Assembly (NCBI GenBank): GCA_965260935.1 | Contig: OZ253374.1 | Location: forward strand, 4,092,001 to 4,156,000 | Length of the DNA stretch: 64,000 nt | Reading direction: 5' to 3' | Source of the DNA: JBBROS01 sp965260935 | GTDB lineage: Bacteria; Pseudomonadota; Alphaproteobacteria; Acetobacterales; Acetobacteraceae | Notes under the pieces: model-generated | What the model was told of the DNA's origin: nothing | What the model saw: only the letters and a program-made list of their open reading frames with translations | Database searches by the model: none | Position numbers and translations under genes: made by a program | Shown here: positions 48,418 to 56,628 of the stretch, piece after piece | Numbering within the stretch: position 1 is the stretch's first letter | Layout of the letters: every line of letters starts with the position of its first letter

Positions 48418-50172
48418 TCAGGTCCGCACCGGCTGAGGCGCCGCTGCCGCCGTACGGCGCATGATCGTCCATTGCTGCAGGATCGTCAGGGTGTTGTTCC
48501 AACTCCAATAGATCACCAGTCCAGCCGGGAAGCTGGCCAGCATGAAGGTGAAGATGATCGGCATGAACTGGAAGATGCGGGCCTGCACCGGGTCCGGCGG
48601 CGGCGGATTCAACTTCTGCTGGAAGAACATCGTCACGCCCATGATAAGTGGCCAGATGCCCAAGTGCAGCAGGTGCGAGTATTGCCCGGGGTCCCACGGG
48701 ATGAGGCCGAACAGGTTGAACACGTTGGTCGGGTCGACCGCCGAAAGGTCGTGAATCCAGCCGAAGAACGGCGCGTGGCGCATCTCGATGGTGATGAAGA
48801 TCACTTTATAAAGCGAGAAGAACACCGGGATTTGTAGCACCATGGGCAGGCAGCCGCTGACCGGGTTCACGCCTGATTTCTTATACACCCCCATGATCTC
48901 GGACTGCATCTTCTGCGGCTCTTCCTTGAGCCGCTCGCGGATCTCGGTGATCTGCGGCCCGAGCAGCTTCATTTTGCTCATCGAGCGGTAGGAGCGGCTG
49001 GCGAGCGGGAAGAACAGCAGCTTGACGAAGACGGTGAACACCAGGATGGCGACGCCGAAATTGCCGAGCAGGTGATACAGCCAATCGAGCGCGTAGAAGA
49101 TCGGCTTGGTCAGGAAGTAGAACCAGCCGAAATCGACCGCCTTGTCGAAGTTCGGGATGCTGTAGGCATTCTCGTAGCGGTCCAGCAGGTTGACTTCCTT
49201 GGCGCCTGCGAACAGGTGCGTCGTGTTGCTGGCGGTTGCGCCGGCAGCCACGGTTTCGGCGTCCGTCGGCACCAGATCGACTTGATACCGGTCCGCGCCG
49301 TTGTCCGTCACGTGGCGGAAGGCCGCCTGCACCGGGGTCTTCTGATCCGGGATCATGGCGGTCAGCCAATACTTGTCGGTGATCCCGGCCCAGCCGCCCG
49401 TTGTCGGCATTTCCAGCGACGGGCCGCCGCCGTTCTTGGCGGCATCTTTCTTGGCCGTGTCGTATGTCTGCTCGTGCAAGGTGCCGCCCAGCACGCCGAG
49501 CATACCCTCGTGCAGGATGTAGTAGCCGGCCGTCTGGGGCGTGTAGTCGCGGCGGATGCGGCTCCAGGGATAGACCGTGACCGGTGCCGCCCCATTGTTG
49601 CGCACGATCTGCTCGGCGCTGAACATGTAGTTGTCGTCGACCGACAGCACGATCTCGAACACCTGCCCGGCGCCGTTGTTCCACGACAGCGTGACTGGCG
49701 CGGCATTGGTGAGTTCCTTGGCCGAGGCCGTCCAGACCGTGTCCGGGCCGGGCACGGGCACGCCGCCATCCGCGGTCCAGCCGAACTGGGCGTAATAGGG
49801 CTGCGGATCGGCCCGGGGTTCCAGCAGGCGCACCAAGTTGCTCTCCGGCGAGACCTCGACGTGGTAGTCCCGCAGCACGAGGTCATCGAGGCGGGCGCCG
49901 GCCAGGTTGATGCTGCCCTTTACCCGCTGGCCTTCGATCGGCAGGCGGGGGACGTTGCGCTGGTCCGCTGGCGGCTTGATGTCGTTGGTCGGCTGTGTGC
50001 CGGGGAAAGCCGGGTTGTTCGCCGGCGCGGGCGCCTGGCCGCTCGGCGTGGTCTTCGTCGTGACGACGGCCTGCTGCTGCGCCGGGCGCTGCGGCTTCGG
50101 CAGAATAAGCTGGAAGCCGAGCAGGATCGCGATCGAAATGGCGATGGCGATGAAGAGGCGCTTCTGGTCCAT
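48418..50172 (-). CDS. yidC: membrane protein insertase YidC
   Basis: 584 residues from ATG 50172. N-terminal helix (about 5-25), a Gln/Pro-rich stretch, the large periplasmic beta-sandwich domain (about 80-350), then the conserved five-helix insertase core with the hydrophilic-groove arginine in LLFFPLASRSYRSM-type sequence and the GCLPMVLQIPVFFSLYKV block (in part). The start shares bases with the yidD stop (TGATG), so the two are coupled. Confidence 0.96.
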   Translation of the reverse strand: MDQKRLFIAIAISIAILLGFQLILPKPQRPAQQQAVVTTKTTPSGQAPAPANNPAFPGTQPTNDIKPPADQRNVPRLPIEGQRVKGSINLAGARLDDLVLRDYHVEVSPESNLVRLLEPRADPQPYYAQFGWTADGGVPVPGPDTVWTASAKELTNAAPVTLSWNNGAGQVFEIVLSVDDNYMFSAEQIVRNNGAAPVTVYPWSRIRRDYTPQTAGYYILHEGMLGVLGGTLHEQTYDTAKKDAAKNGGGPSLEMPTTGGWAGITDKYWLTAMIPDQKTPVQAAFRHVTDNGADRYQVDLVPTDAETVAAGATASNTTHLFAGAKEVNLLDRYENAYSIPNFDKAVDFGWFYFLTKPIFYALDWLYHLLGNFGVAILVFTVFVKLLFFPLASRSYRSMSKMKLLGPQITEIRERLKEEPQKMQSEIMGVYKKSGVNPVSGCLPMVLQIPVFFSLYKVIFITIEMRHAPFFGWIHDLSAVDPTNVFNLFGLIPWDPGQYSHLLHLGIWPLIMGVTMFFQQKLNPPPPDPVQARIFQFMPIIFTFMLASFPAGLVIYWSWNNTLTILQQWTIMRRTAAAAPQPVRT

Positions 50173-50450
50173 CAGGAGATCATTGCCTTGGAATTGGGAC
50201 GGGCGGTGTCGCCCGCTTGGTGACAGCGGCAGGGCGGCACGGGGTCGTCGCCACCCGGATGCCACGGATTGCAGCGCAGGACGCGCCCGGCCGAAAGCAG
50301 CGCGCCGCGTGCCGGGCCATGGGTGCGGAGAGCCTCAACCGCGTAATGGCTGCAACTCGGCTCAAAGCGGCAATTCGCGCCGATGAATGGCCGGATCGTC
50401 CATTGGTAAGCCCGGATCAGCAGCACCAGGCATTCGGAGACGGCCCGCAT
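50172..50450 (-). CDS. yidD: membrane protein insertion efficiency factor YidD
   Basis: 92 residues. Amphipathic N-terminus (LVLLIRAYQWTIRPF), then the conserved C-RFEPSCSHYAVEAL and GRVLRCNPWHPGG with three cysteines. YidD helps YidC insert membrane proteins. Its start overlaps the rnpA stop by one base, its stop the yidC start. Confidence 0.94.
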   Translation of the reverse strand: MRAVSECLVLLIRAYQWTIRPFIGANCRFEPSCSHYAVEALRTHGPARGALLSAGRVLRCNPWHPGGDDPVPPCRCHQAGDTARPNSKAMIS

Positions 50451-50797
50451 CAGCCCACGCCGAGCTTCGTCATCGCGCGCCGCACGTCCTCGACAAGCAA
50501 GGCGAACCGTCGTTTCCGCGTTTCCTGACGCCCGATCAGCACCAGATCGACTCCCTTCGCCGGGGTCTCCGCCAGCACCGCGCGCGCGGCCGCGCGCAGG
50601 CGGCGCTTGGTGCGGTTGCGAACCACGGCGTTGCCGACCTTTTTCGTCACCGTGAATCCGAAGCGCGCGGGCGCTGCGTCATTGCGAATGAGCGCCTGGA
50701 GCACCAAACCGGGCGCCGGCGTCTTCCGTCCCTTGCTGGCCACGCGCAGAAATTCGGCCCGGCGTTTCAGCCGGTTCTTGTGGGACGGCGCGCGCAT
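50450..50797 (-). CDS. rnpA: ribonuclease P protein component
   Basis: 115 residues from ATG 50797. Starts with the family pattern NRLKRRAEFLRVA and contains the RNR signature KKVGNAVVRNRTKRRLR that binds the RNase P RNA. Matures tRNA 5' ends. A longer form from GTG 50830, five bases after the rpmH stop, would add 11 residues (126 in all) and cannot be excluded. Confidence 0.94.
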   Translation of the reverse strand: MRAPSHKNRLKRRAEFLRVASKGRKTPAPGLVLQALIRNDAAPARFGFTVTKKVGNAVVRNRTKRRLRAAARAVLAETPAKGVDLVLIGRQETRKRRFALLVEDVRRAMTKLGVG

Positions 50798-50835
50798 GGC
50801 AGGTTCCGGCGCCTTCGATGGCGGCGCCACGGCTT

Positions 50836-50970
50836 TTACGCCGACAGGCGCTTGCGGCCCTTGGCCCGGCGGCTCGCAAGCACCTTGCGTCCCCCTACGG
50901 TGGCCATGCGGGCGCGAAAGCCGTGCCGGCGCTTGCGGACCAGCTTGGAGGGTTGATAAGTGCGCTTCAA
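50836..50970 (-). CDS. rpmH: 50S ribosomal protein L34
   Basis: A 44-residue frame, exactly L34 length: it opens KRTYQPSKLVRKRRHGF and ends GRKRLSA, with the RRAKGRK core between. The start codon is TTG at 50970, which is unusual for so highly expressed a protein. Followed closely by rnpA as in almost all bacteria. A strong sigma-70 promoter lies about 90 nt upstream. Confidence 0.96.
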   Translation of the reverse strand: MKRTYQPSKLVRKRRHGFRARMATVGGRKVLASRRAKGRKRLSA

Positions 50971-51055
50971 CGTCTTGTCTCCGGTTTCAAAGGCGGCGGG
51001 GCTGCTCGGGCAACAAGCAGGCCGCGCGGGCGGCCAAGGCCCGATACAAGCCGGG

Positions 51056-51085
51056 CTTATAGGCGTCCCGGTCTGTTGCAGTCAA
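51056..51085 (-). promoter_or_regulatory. sigma-70 promoter of the rpmH-rnpA-yidD-yidC operon
   Basis: On the minus strand TTGACT (51085-51080) and TATAAG (51061-51056) are separated by 18 bp. Both hexamers match consensus at five of six positions, the best promoter in the window. Transcription would start near 51049, leaving a leader of about 80 nt before the TTG start of rpmH. Confidence 0.75.
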
Positions 51086-51136
51086 TCGAAGCGAGCGGGT
51101 TGCAACCGAAACGGGTTTTGCTTGTTCAACTCTACG

Positions 51137-51592
51137 ATGGACGGTCTTGAACATCTTCTGCGTGGACCCGGGCGCCTGGCCGTCCTCGCCGGCGTGCTGG
51201 CGCTCGGCTCGATCGGACTTACCCTGGCCATGACCGGGGCCGGCGTGCCGTTCATCGCATCCGGCCTATTGGCCGCCGTCGCGGCCGGCTTCGTCGAGTA
51301 CGCGGCGCTGCGGTTGCAGAAGCCGGTTGTTCCCGCCAACGAGACGGATAACAGGCTTGACACGTACCGCGCCCATACCGCCGCGCTGCGCCACGATCTG
51401 CGCGGCGTGCTTTCGCCGGCGCTGATGGTGTCGGACAGGCTGGTCAACCACCAAGACCCGGCGGTTCAGCGCGCCGGACAGACCGTTGTCCGCTCCATCG
51501 AGCGCGCGACGGCGCTCATCGTTTCTCATCGCGACGCGCTGACGCCGGAGCAGGACAACCAGCCGGCATCCGCTCCGGCCGAGACACCTTAA
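51137..51592 (+). CDS. membrane protein with histidine-kinase-like phosphoacceptor helix but no kinase domain
   Basis: 151 residues from ATG 51137. Two hydrophobic helices (about 13-32 and 37-57) lead into a soluble helical part with LRHDLRGVLSP (H86), which looks like the H-box of HisKA dimerisation domains (H-[DE]-LR-x-P/L), followed by a second helix (about 105-130). There is no ATP-binding domain, so it could be a phosphotransfer or dimerisation partner, or a decayed kinase. Upstream in-frame codons back to 50960 run antisense through the rpmH leader and were excluded. Confidence 0.65.
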   Translation: MDGLEHLLRGPGRLAVLAGVLALGSIGLTLAMTGAGVPFIASGLLAAVAAGFVEYAALRLQKPVVPANETDNRLDTYRAHTAALRHDLRGVLSPALMVSDRLVNHQDPAVQRAGQTVVRSIERATALIVSHRDALTPEQDNQPASAPAETP

Positions 51593-51602
51593 ACAGGATG
51601 TT

Positions 51603-51616
51603 GCAAGCCTGCTTGC
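51603..51616. other. short perfect hairpin after the phosphoacceptor-helix gene
   Basis: GCAAGC (51603-51608) and GCTTGC (51611-51616) with two bases between, 11 nt after the stop at 51592. No T run follows, so it is at best a weak or Rho-associated terminator. Confidence 0.25.
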
Positions 51617-51643
51617 GGGTTCGCCTCGCCGGGCAAAGGCACG

Positions 51644-51778
51644 ATGGCCAGCCGCACCCGTCGAGACCAACAACAGGACATGCGCCGGGACAGATTTTGT
51701 GCCTTCATGCAGGAGGGCCGGCTCGAAAAGATGGACGGAGCGTGCCTGACAACCGTTCGCCGACATGCAAAGGAGTAG
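51644..51778 (+). CDS. possible 44-aa basic small protein whose stop overlaps the next ribosome site
   Basis: ATG at 51644 opens 44 codons, rich in Arg, Gln and Asp, ending AAG GAG TAG, so its last codons are the AAGGAG ribosome site of the exported reductase gene (ATG 51781). Such an arrangement is typical of leader peptides or coupled genes, but the frame is short and I recognise no family. An alternative reading is plain 5' untranslated sequence. Confidence 0.25.
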   Translation: MASRTRRDQQQDMRRDRFCAFMQEGRLEKMDGACLTTVRRHAKE

Positions 51779-51780
51779 AC

Positions 51781-52500
51781 ATGACCCGCCGTCAAGCACT
51801 CTTCGCCGCCGCAGCCATCATGGCCTTGCCGCTCGCCACGGCGGCGAACGCCCAGACGCCTGCCCGCGGACATTACAAGATCGGGATCATCGGCTCTGGC
51901 AATGTCGGCGGGACGCTTGGAACCTTGTGGGCGAAGGCCGGCGACGAGGTGATGTTCTCCTCCCGACATCCTGAGGACCTGAAGGATCTCGCGGCCAAGG
52001 CCGGGCCGCGTGCCAAAACCGGGACGCCGGCGGAAGCGGCGGCTTTCGGCGACGTGGTGCTGATCGCCGTGCCGTACTCGGCGTTTCCGGCCATCGCCAA
52101 GGCGAACGGCGCGGCGCTGCGTGGCAAGGTGGTGCTTGATGCCTCGAATGCCATGCCGCAGCGGGATGGCTCGGCAGCCGAACAGGCAATCAAGGAAGGC
52201 ATCGGCGAGTATGCCACGTCGCTGCTCCCCGGCACGCACTACCTACGGGCGTTCAACGCCATCGGGATGCGAACCGTGGCGGCGAAATCCGGCGAGCCCG
52301 GCGCCAAAGAGGTTGGCATTCCGCTGGCCAGCGACGATCCGGAGGCGATCAAAGTAGGTTCGGATCTGGTGCGGCAAGCCGGGTTCACGCCGGTCGTCGT
52401 GCCGCTCAGCCGGGCCGGGGAGTTCGGACCAGGACGCCCGCTCGGGACCGGCGCCTACTCCGTTGCGGAATGGGGGCAGAAGCTCGGTTTGTCCAAGTAA
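51781..52500 (+). CDS. NADP-binding reductase of the F420-dependent NADP reductase/NPDH type, with export signal
   Basis: 239 residues from ATG 51781, AAGGAG ribosome site. N-terminal signal MTRRQALFAAAAIMALPL...NAQ with twin Arg before the hydrophobic core, Tat-like. The mature part is a Rossmann fold starting KIGIIGSGNVGGTLG (GxGxxG) with SSRHPEDLK after strand 2, close in pattern to NADPH-dependent F420 reductases and the STEAP/NAD(P)-binding domain group. Dinucleotide cofactors are normally cytoplasmic, so Tat export of the folded, cofactor-loaded enzyme would be needed. Substrate unknown. Confidence 0.8.
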   Translation: MTRRQALFAAAAIMALPLATAANAQTPARGHYKIGIIGSGNVGGTLGTLWAKAGDEVMFSSRHPEDLKDLAAKAGPRAKTGTPAEAAAFGDVVLIAVPYSAFPAIAKANGAALRGKVVLDASNAMPQRDGSAAEQAIKEGIGEYATSLLPGTHYLRAFNAIGMRTVAAKSGEPGAKEVGIPLASDDPEAIKVGSDLVRQAGFTPVVVPLSRAGEFGPGRPLGTGAYSVAEWGQKLGLSK

Positions 52501-52540
52501 CCCTGCCACGTAACGGGCGATCAGAAGGGAAACCCTGACA

Positions 52541-53446
52541 ATGGCAACGAAAGCAGGCCAGCACGGCCGCCGCGACGTGATCCTCACTCTTGCAGCCGGC
52601 GCTTTGGCTACAGCGACAGGCCCGGGCTGCGCATCCGCACAGGGCCAAGCGGGTGTCCGGCCTTCGCCAGGAGCGCCGCAACGTGTGTTCGTCACCGGAT
52701 CGTCGGGAGGGCTTGGCCTCGCCGCCGCCCAACGCCTCATCGCAACGGGGCACCGCGTCATCGTGCACGGGCGGAACCGGCAGCGGGCCGACGACGCGAT
52801 GGCCGCCGCGCCGGGCGCGGAAGCCGCCGTGACTGGCGACGTGTCGGACATGGCGCAGACCCGCGCGCTTGCCGAGCAGGTCAACGAGATCGGGCCGTGC
52901 GACGCGGTGATCCACAATGTCGGCATCGGCTCCGTCACGAAAGCGGAGAAGACGGTGGACGGGCTGCCGCCGATCTTCGCCGTGAACACGCTGGCGCCGT
53001 ATATGCTGACGGCGCTGATCGGTAAGCCGAAGCGCCTTGTCTACGTCAGTTCGGACGTGCATCGCCGGGCGACGCTCGACCTCGACGACCTGACCTATGC
53101 CACACGTCCGTGGAGCGGCGGCAGCGCCTATGCCGAGTCGAAGCTGCAAGACGTGTTGCTGGCCTTCGCCGCTGCCCGCCGCTGGCCCGGCGTTTTCTCC
53201 AACGCCATGTCGCCCGGCTGGGTGCCGACGGAGATGGGCGGTTCATCGGCGACCGGAAGCCTGGCGGACGCCGCCGATTGCCTCGCCTGGCTGGCCACGA
53301 GCAGCGCGCCCGCCGCCCGCGTCTCGGCCGAGTTCTTTTATGACAAGCGCGAGCAGGAACCGAACCCGCGGGCACGCGACCAGCAGCTTCAGGATAGGCT
53401 GATGGCGGAATGCGAACGGATATCGGGGGTGAAATTTCCGGCTTGA
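52541..53446 (+). CDS. short-chain dehydrogenase with N-terminal export signal
   Basis: 301 residues. The first 36 residues (ATKAGQHGRRDVILTLAAGAL, in part, to CASAQ) have twin Arg and a hydrophobic core, a Tat-like signal, possibly with a lipobox-like Cys. From residue 47 an extended-type SDR: VFVTGSSGGLGLAAA, HNVG, VYVSSDV and YAESK (Tyr and Lys of the triad). It lies 40 nt after the other exported Rossmann protein, so both may act on the same periplasmic substrate. Converges with the acyl-CoA dehydrogenase. Confidence 0.8.
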   Translation: MATKAGQHGRRDVILTLAAGALATATGPGCASAQGQAGVRPSPGAPQRVFVTGSSGGLGLAAAQRLIATGHRVIVHGRNRQRADDAMAAAPGAEAAVTGDVSDMAQTRALAEQVNEIGPCDAVIHNVGIGSVTKAEKTVDGLPPIFAVNTLAPYMLTALIGKPKRLVYVSSDVHRRATLDLDDLTYATRPWSGGSAYAESKLQDVLLAFAAARRWPGVFSNAMSPGWVPTEMGGSSATGSLADAADCLAWLATSSAPAARVSAEFFYDKREQEPNPRARDQQLQDRLMAECERISGVKFPA

Positions 53447-53471
53447 CCGTCCCAACCAGGCCGGGGGCAGC

Positions 53472-54641
53472 CTAATAGGAGCGCGGCAGCCCCAGGTTCC
53501 GCTCGGCCAGGAACGACAACACGAGGTTGGTCGAGATCGGCGCCACTTGATAAAGCCGCGTTTCGCGGAACTTCCGCTCGATGTCGTATTCCTCCGCGAA
53601 GCCGAACCCGCCGTGCGTCTGGATGCAGACGTTGGCCGCCTCGAACGACGCGTCGGCGGCCAGCATCTTCGCCATGTTCGCCTCCGCCCCCGGGTTCTCT
53701 CCGGCCTCATACAGCCGCAGCGCTTCGTGGACCATCAACTCGGCCGCGCGCATGTTGGCGTAGGCGCGCGCGATCGGGAACTGGATGCCCTGGTTCTTGC
53801 CGATCGGCTGGCCGAACACCACCCGCTCCTTCGCATACGCCACCGAGCGGTCGGCGAACCATTTCGCGTCGCCGATGCATTCCGCCGCGATCAGGATCCG
53901 CTCGGCGTTCATCCCCGACAGGATGTAGCGGAACCCCTGCCCTTCCTCGCCGAGCAGGCTGTCCGCCGGGATTTCCATGTCGTCGAAGAACACCTCGCAG
54001 GAATTGTGGTTCATCATGGTGCGGATCGGGCGGATGGTCAGGCCCGTGACAGTCCGCATGTCGACGATGAACGTGCTGAGGCCCTCCGTCCGCTTGGCGA
54101 CCTGGTCGCGCGGCGTGGTGCGGGCCAGCAGCAGCATCAGGTCGGAGTGCTCGGCCCGGCTGGTCCAGATCTTCTGGCCATTGACGACGTAGCGGTCGTT
54201 GCCCTCGCGCCGGGCGGTGGTGCGCAGGGTGGTCGTGTCGGTGCCGCTGGCCGGCTCGGTTACGCCGAACGCCTGCAGGCGCAATTCCCCGGCCGCGATC
54301 TTGGGCAGGTATTCCGCCTTCTGCGCCGCGCTGCCGTGCCGCAGGATCGTGCCCATCGTATACATCTGCGCGTGGCAGGCGCCGCCGTTGCAGCCCTGGC
54401 GCTGCACCTCTTCCAGGATCGCAGCCCCGCCCGAAAGCGGCAGGCCGGCGCCGCCGTACTCCTCGGGGATCAAGGCGGCCAGATAGCCGCTCTCGGTCAG
54501 CGCCTGGACGAACTCGGTTGGGTAGGACCGCGTTTCGTCGAGCTTGCGCCAGTATTCGCCGGGGAAGCCGGCGCAGAGCTTGGCGACTTCCTCGCGGATC
54601 TCGCGATAGCGGTCGTTGGGCGCGCCTTCGAAATCAGCCAT
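53472..54641 (-). CDS. acyl-CoA dehydrogenase family protein
   Basis: 389 residues with the three-domain layout: N-terminal helical domain, the middle beta-domain with the FAD motif LRLQAFGVTEPASGTDTTTL (in part), and the C-terminal helical domain with RAYANMRAAELM and QTHGGFGFAEEYDIER. The usual catalytic-Glu motif near the end (YEG in most family members) is replaced: the RLYQVAPIS segment has Ala/Pro there. It starts 18 nt after the CoA-transferase gene ends, so the pair probably activates and desaturates one acid. Confidence 0.88.
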   Translation of the reverse strand: MADFEGAPNDRYREIREEVAKLCAGFPGEYWRKLDETRSYPTEFVQALTESGYLAALIPEEYGGAGLPLSGGAAILEEVQRQGCNGGACHAQMYTMGTILRHGSAAQKAEYLPKIAAGELRLQAFGVTEPASGTDTTTLRTTARREGNDRYVVNGQKIWTSRAEHSDLMLLLARTTPRDQVAKRTEGLSTFIVDMRTVTGLTIRPIRTMMNHNSCEVFFDDMEIPADSLLGEEGQGFRYILSGMNAERILIAAECIGDAKWFADRSVAYAKERVVFGQPIGKNQGIQFPIARAYANMRAAELMVHEALRLYEAGENPGAEANMAKMLAADASFEAANVCIQTHGGFGFAEEYDIERKFRETRLYQVAPISTNLVLSFLAERNLGLPRSY

Positions 54642-54659
54642 ATCGGTCCCTTTCTCCGC

Positions 54660-55817
54660 CTAGATGACACCGGATGCGGCGAACTCCGCCCGGATCCGCT
54701 CGCTGTGTTCGCCGATCGCCGGAACCGGGCCGAGTTTCGGCGTCTCCCCGTCGTGGATGGCGGGCGGCGCCACGACCGAGGCCGTCGCGCCGGCCACGCC
54801 GACATCGGTCCGGCGCAGCGCCGGGTGGGCGCCGAGGTCCGCCAGGCTGTTGACGAAGCCGAACGCGGTGCGGCTGCCGCGAAGGCGGGCCGCCGCCTCG
54901 GTCCGGTCCAGCTTGGCCAGCGCCTTGGCGACGAGCGCGTCCACCGCCGCCCGGTTCGCCACCCTCGCATTGTTGCTGTCGAAGCCGGGCCTCGTTGCGA
55001 TCCCGGGGTCCTCCAGAATGCCGGCGCAGAAGGCGGCCCACTCGCGCTCGTTCTGGATCGAGACCAGCACCAGGTTGCCGTCCGCGGTCCCGAACGCGCC
55101 GTAGGGGCAGATTGAGGGATGGGCCAGCCCCAGGCGGGCCGGCGTTTGTCCGGTTCCTTCGGCATAGAGCAGCGGCACGTTCATCCAATCCGCGGTCGCG
55201 TCGAACAGGCTTACTGCCAGCGCGCGCCCCGAGCCGGTGACGGAGCGGCCGATCAATGCCTCCAGCACCGCCGCATAGGCCGACATGCCGCAGGCGATGT
55301 CGCTGACCGACACGCCCACCCGGCCCGGCCCGGCCGGATGCCCGGTGATGCCCGCCAACCCGGTCTCCGCCTGCACCAGCAGGTCATAGGCTTTCATGTC
55401 GGCGTAGCTGTGCCCCGCGCCGTAGCCGGAAATGTCGAGCGTAATGAGCCGCGGGTAACGCTCGCGCAACGCGGCTGAACCAAGGCCCGCGCGCTCGGCC
55501 GCGCCCGGCGCGAGGTTCTGGATGAACACGTCCGCCCGCGACAGGATCCGGTGCAGCAATGCGTTGTCGTCCGGGTGCTTGATGTCCGCCGCCAGGCTCT
55601 GCTTGCCGCGGTTCAGCCACACGAAATAGCTGGATGACCCGTGGACCGCCGCGTCGTATCCCCGCGCGAAATCGCCTTCCGGGCGCTCGACCTTGATGAC
55701 CCGCGCGCCGCTGTCCGCCAGACGCGAGGAACAGTACGGCGCGGCCACGGCTTGCTCCAGCGCCAAAACCAGGATGCCGTCGAGCACGCCCGGCGGCCCG
55801 CTCCGGCTACTGGTCAT
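54660..55817 (-). CDS. CaiB/BaiF (class III) CoA-transferase
   Basis: 385 residues from ATG 55817. Opens GVLDGILVLALEQAVAAPYC and contains WLNRGKQSLAADIK and the catalytic Asp region KAYDLLVQAETG (D145). Class III CoA-transferases swap CoA between carboxylic acids via a mixed anhydride on this Asp. Next to an acyl-CoA dehydrogenase, the pair suggests breakdown of a dicarboxylic or branched acid; the substrate is unknown. Fourteen more upstream codons lie in frame but add a non-conserved Arg-rich leader. Confidence 0.88.
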   Translation of the reverse strand: MTSSRSGPPGVLDGILVLALEQAVAAPYCSSRLADSGARVIKVERPEGDFARGYDAAVHGSSSYFVWLNRGKQSLAADIKHPDDNALLHRILSRADVFIQNLAPGAAERAGLGSAALRERYPRLITLDISGYGAGHSYADMKAYDLLVQAETGLAGITGHPAGPGRVGVSVSDIACGMSAYAAVLEALIGRSVTGSGRALAVSLFDATADWMNVPLLYAEGTGQTPARLGLAHPSICPYGAFGTADGNLVLVSIQNEREWAAFCAGILEDPGIATRPGFDSNNARVANRAAVDALVAKALAKLDRTEAAARLRGSRTAFGFVNSLADLGAHPALRRTDVGVAGATASVVAPPAIHDGETPKLGPVPAIGEHSERIRAEFAASGVI

Positions 55818-55872
55818 GCGGGTCGATGCCGGCCATGGCCGCCCTCGCCTCCTGCCCATCCGGCATTGCCTG

Positions 55873-56435
55873 CTAGCCCTCCCCGTTCCGCGCCTTCAAC
55901 GCGGCAGCGGAGGAGGCGAACCGGGCGGCCTGCAACGGCGTCATGCCTTCGGCGACGCCCAGCGCGAAAACACCGTGGAACACGTCGCCGCATCCCGTGG
56001 TGTCACGCACGGACACGGGGACGGTGGGAACGTGGCGGATCGCGCCCTCGATCAGCCACAGGCTGCCCGACGCGCCCAAGGTGACGCCGGACGCGGCTGC
56101 TTCCGGCAGGTCCAGCGAGCGCAATGCCGCTTCCGGGCCGAGGCCGGGGGCAATCCGGCGCGACCAGGTTTCCGGCGATGGCCTGATCCCAGGCAGGCTC
56201 CCGGCCAATCAGCACGGCAGAGGCATACGGCGTGAGCGCGCGGATGGCTTGCAGCTTGAATTCGGCGAGCGCCGCGCCCGGCACCGGGCCTTACGACGTG
56301 CTGCGCCATCATGACGCGCAGCCCCTCGCGCTGGTCCACGGCGAGCATCGCGAAAACGCCGGACGGGCGGGCCAGGGCGGTGAGCCGGGGCGCGGTGCTT
56401 TGGGTCAGGACGATCCTTTCTCGCGGGGCGCACAC
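55873..56435 (-). pseudogene. relic joining a class I aldolase (YihT/LacD-like) N-terminus to a PfkB sugar kinase C-terminus
   Basis: Reading from 56435, one frame gives LTALARPSGVFAMLAVDQREGLRVMM, written in part, the start of YihT/LacD-type class I aldolases. At about 56290 the frame breaks and a second frame gives ALAEFKLQAIRALTPYAS and IAGNLVAPDC, the next part of the same aldolase. Around 56160-56200 that ends and a third frame carries GVTLGASGSLWL and RDTTGCGDVFHG, the C-terminal end of a PfkB kinase (its DTxGxGD catalytic motif), up to the stop at 55873. So two neighbouring genes were joined by a deletion and then frameshifted. A sulfoquinovose or tagatose-type ketose-phosphate pathway is the likely origin. 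Confidence 0.7.
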
Positions 56436-56628
56436 GGTTGACGGTTGAAACCGGCTTCGTTATCGCTGGCTTGCCTGATCTTATAAATACAATGACCCGT
56501 CAAGCGGGCCGCCGGATGAGACGACCGATGCGAACACCGCTGTTTCCCGCCCTGCTGGCCGGCTGCGCATCATCGCCGGGCTGGAGATGGCCCGCGCGAC
56601 GATGCTGTCCAGCATGGACGAGTCTTGG

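Noticed and set aside
50836..50970. Replication origin next to rpmH-rnpA
   Set aside because: No dnaA, dnaN or DnaA-box cluster is present; in alphaproteobacteria this gene group commonly lies away from the origin.
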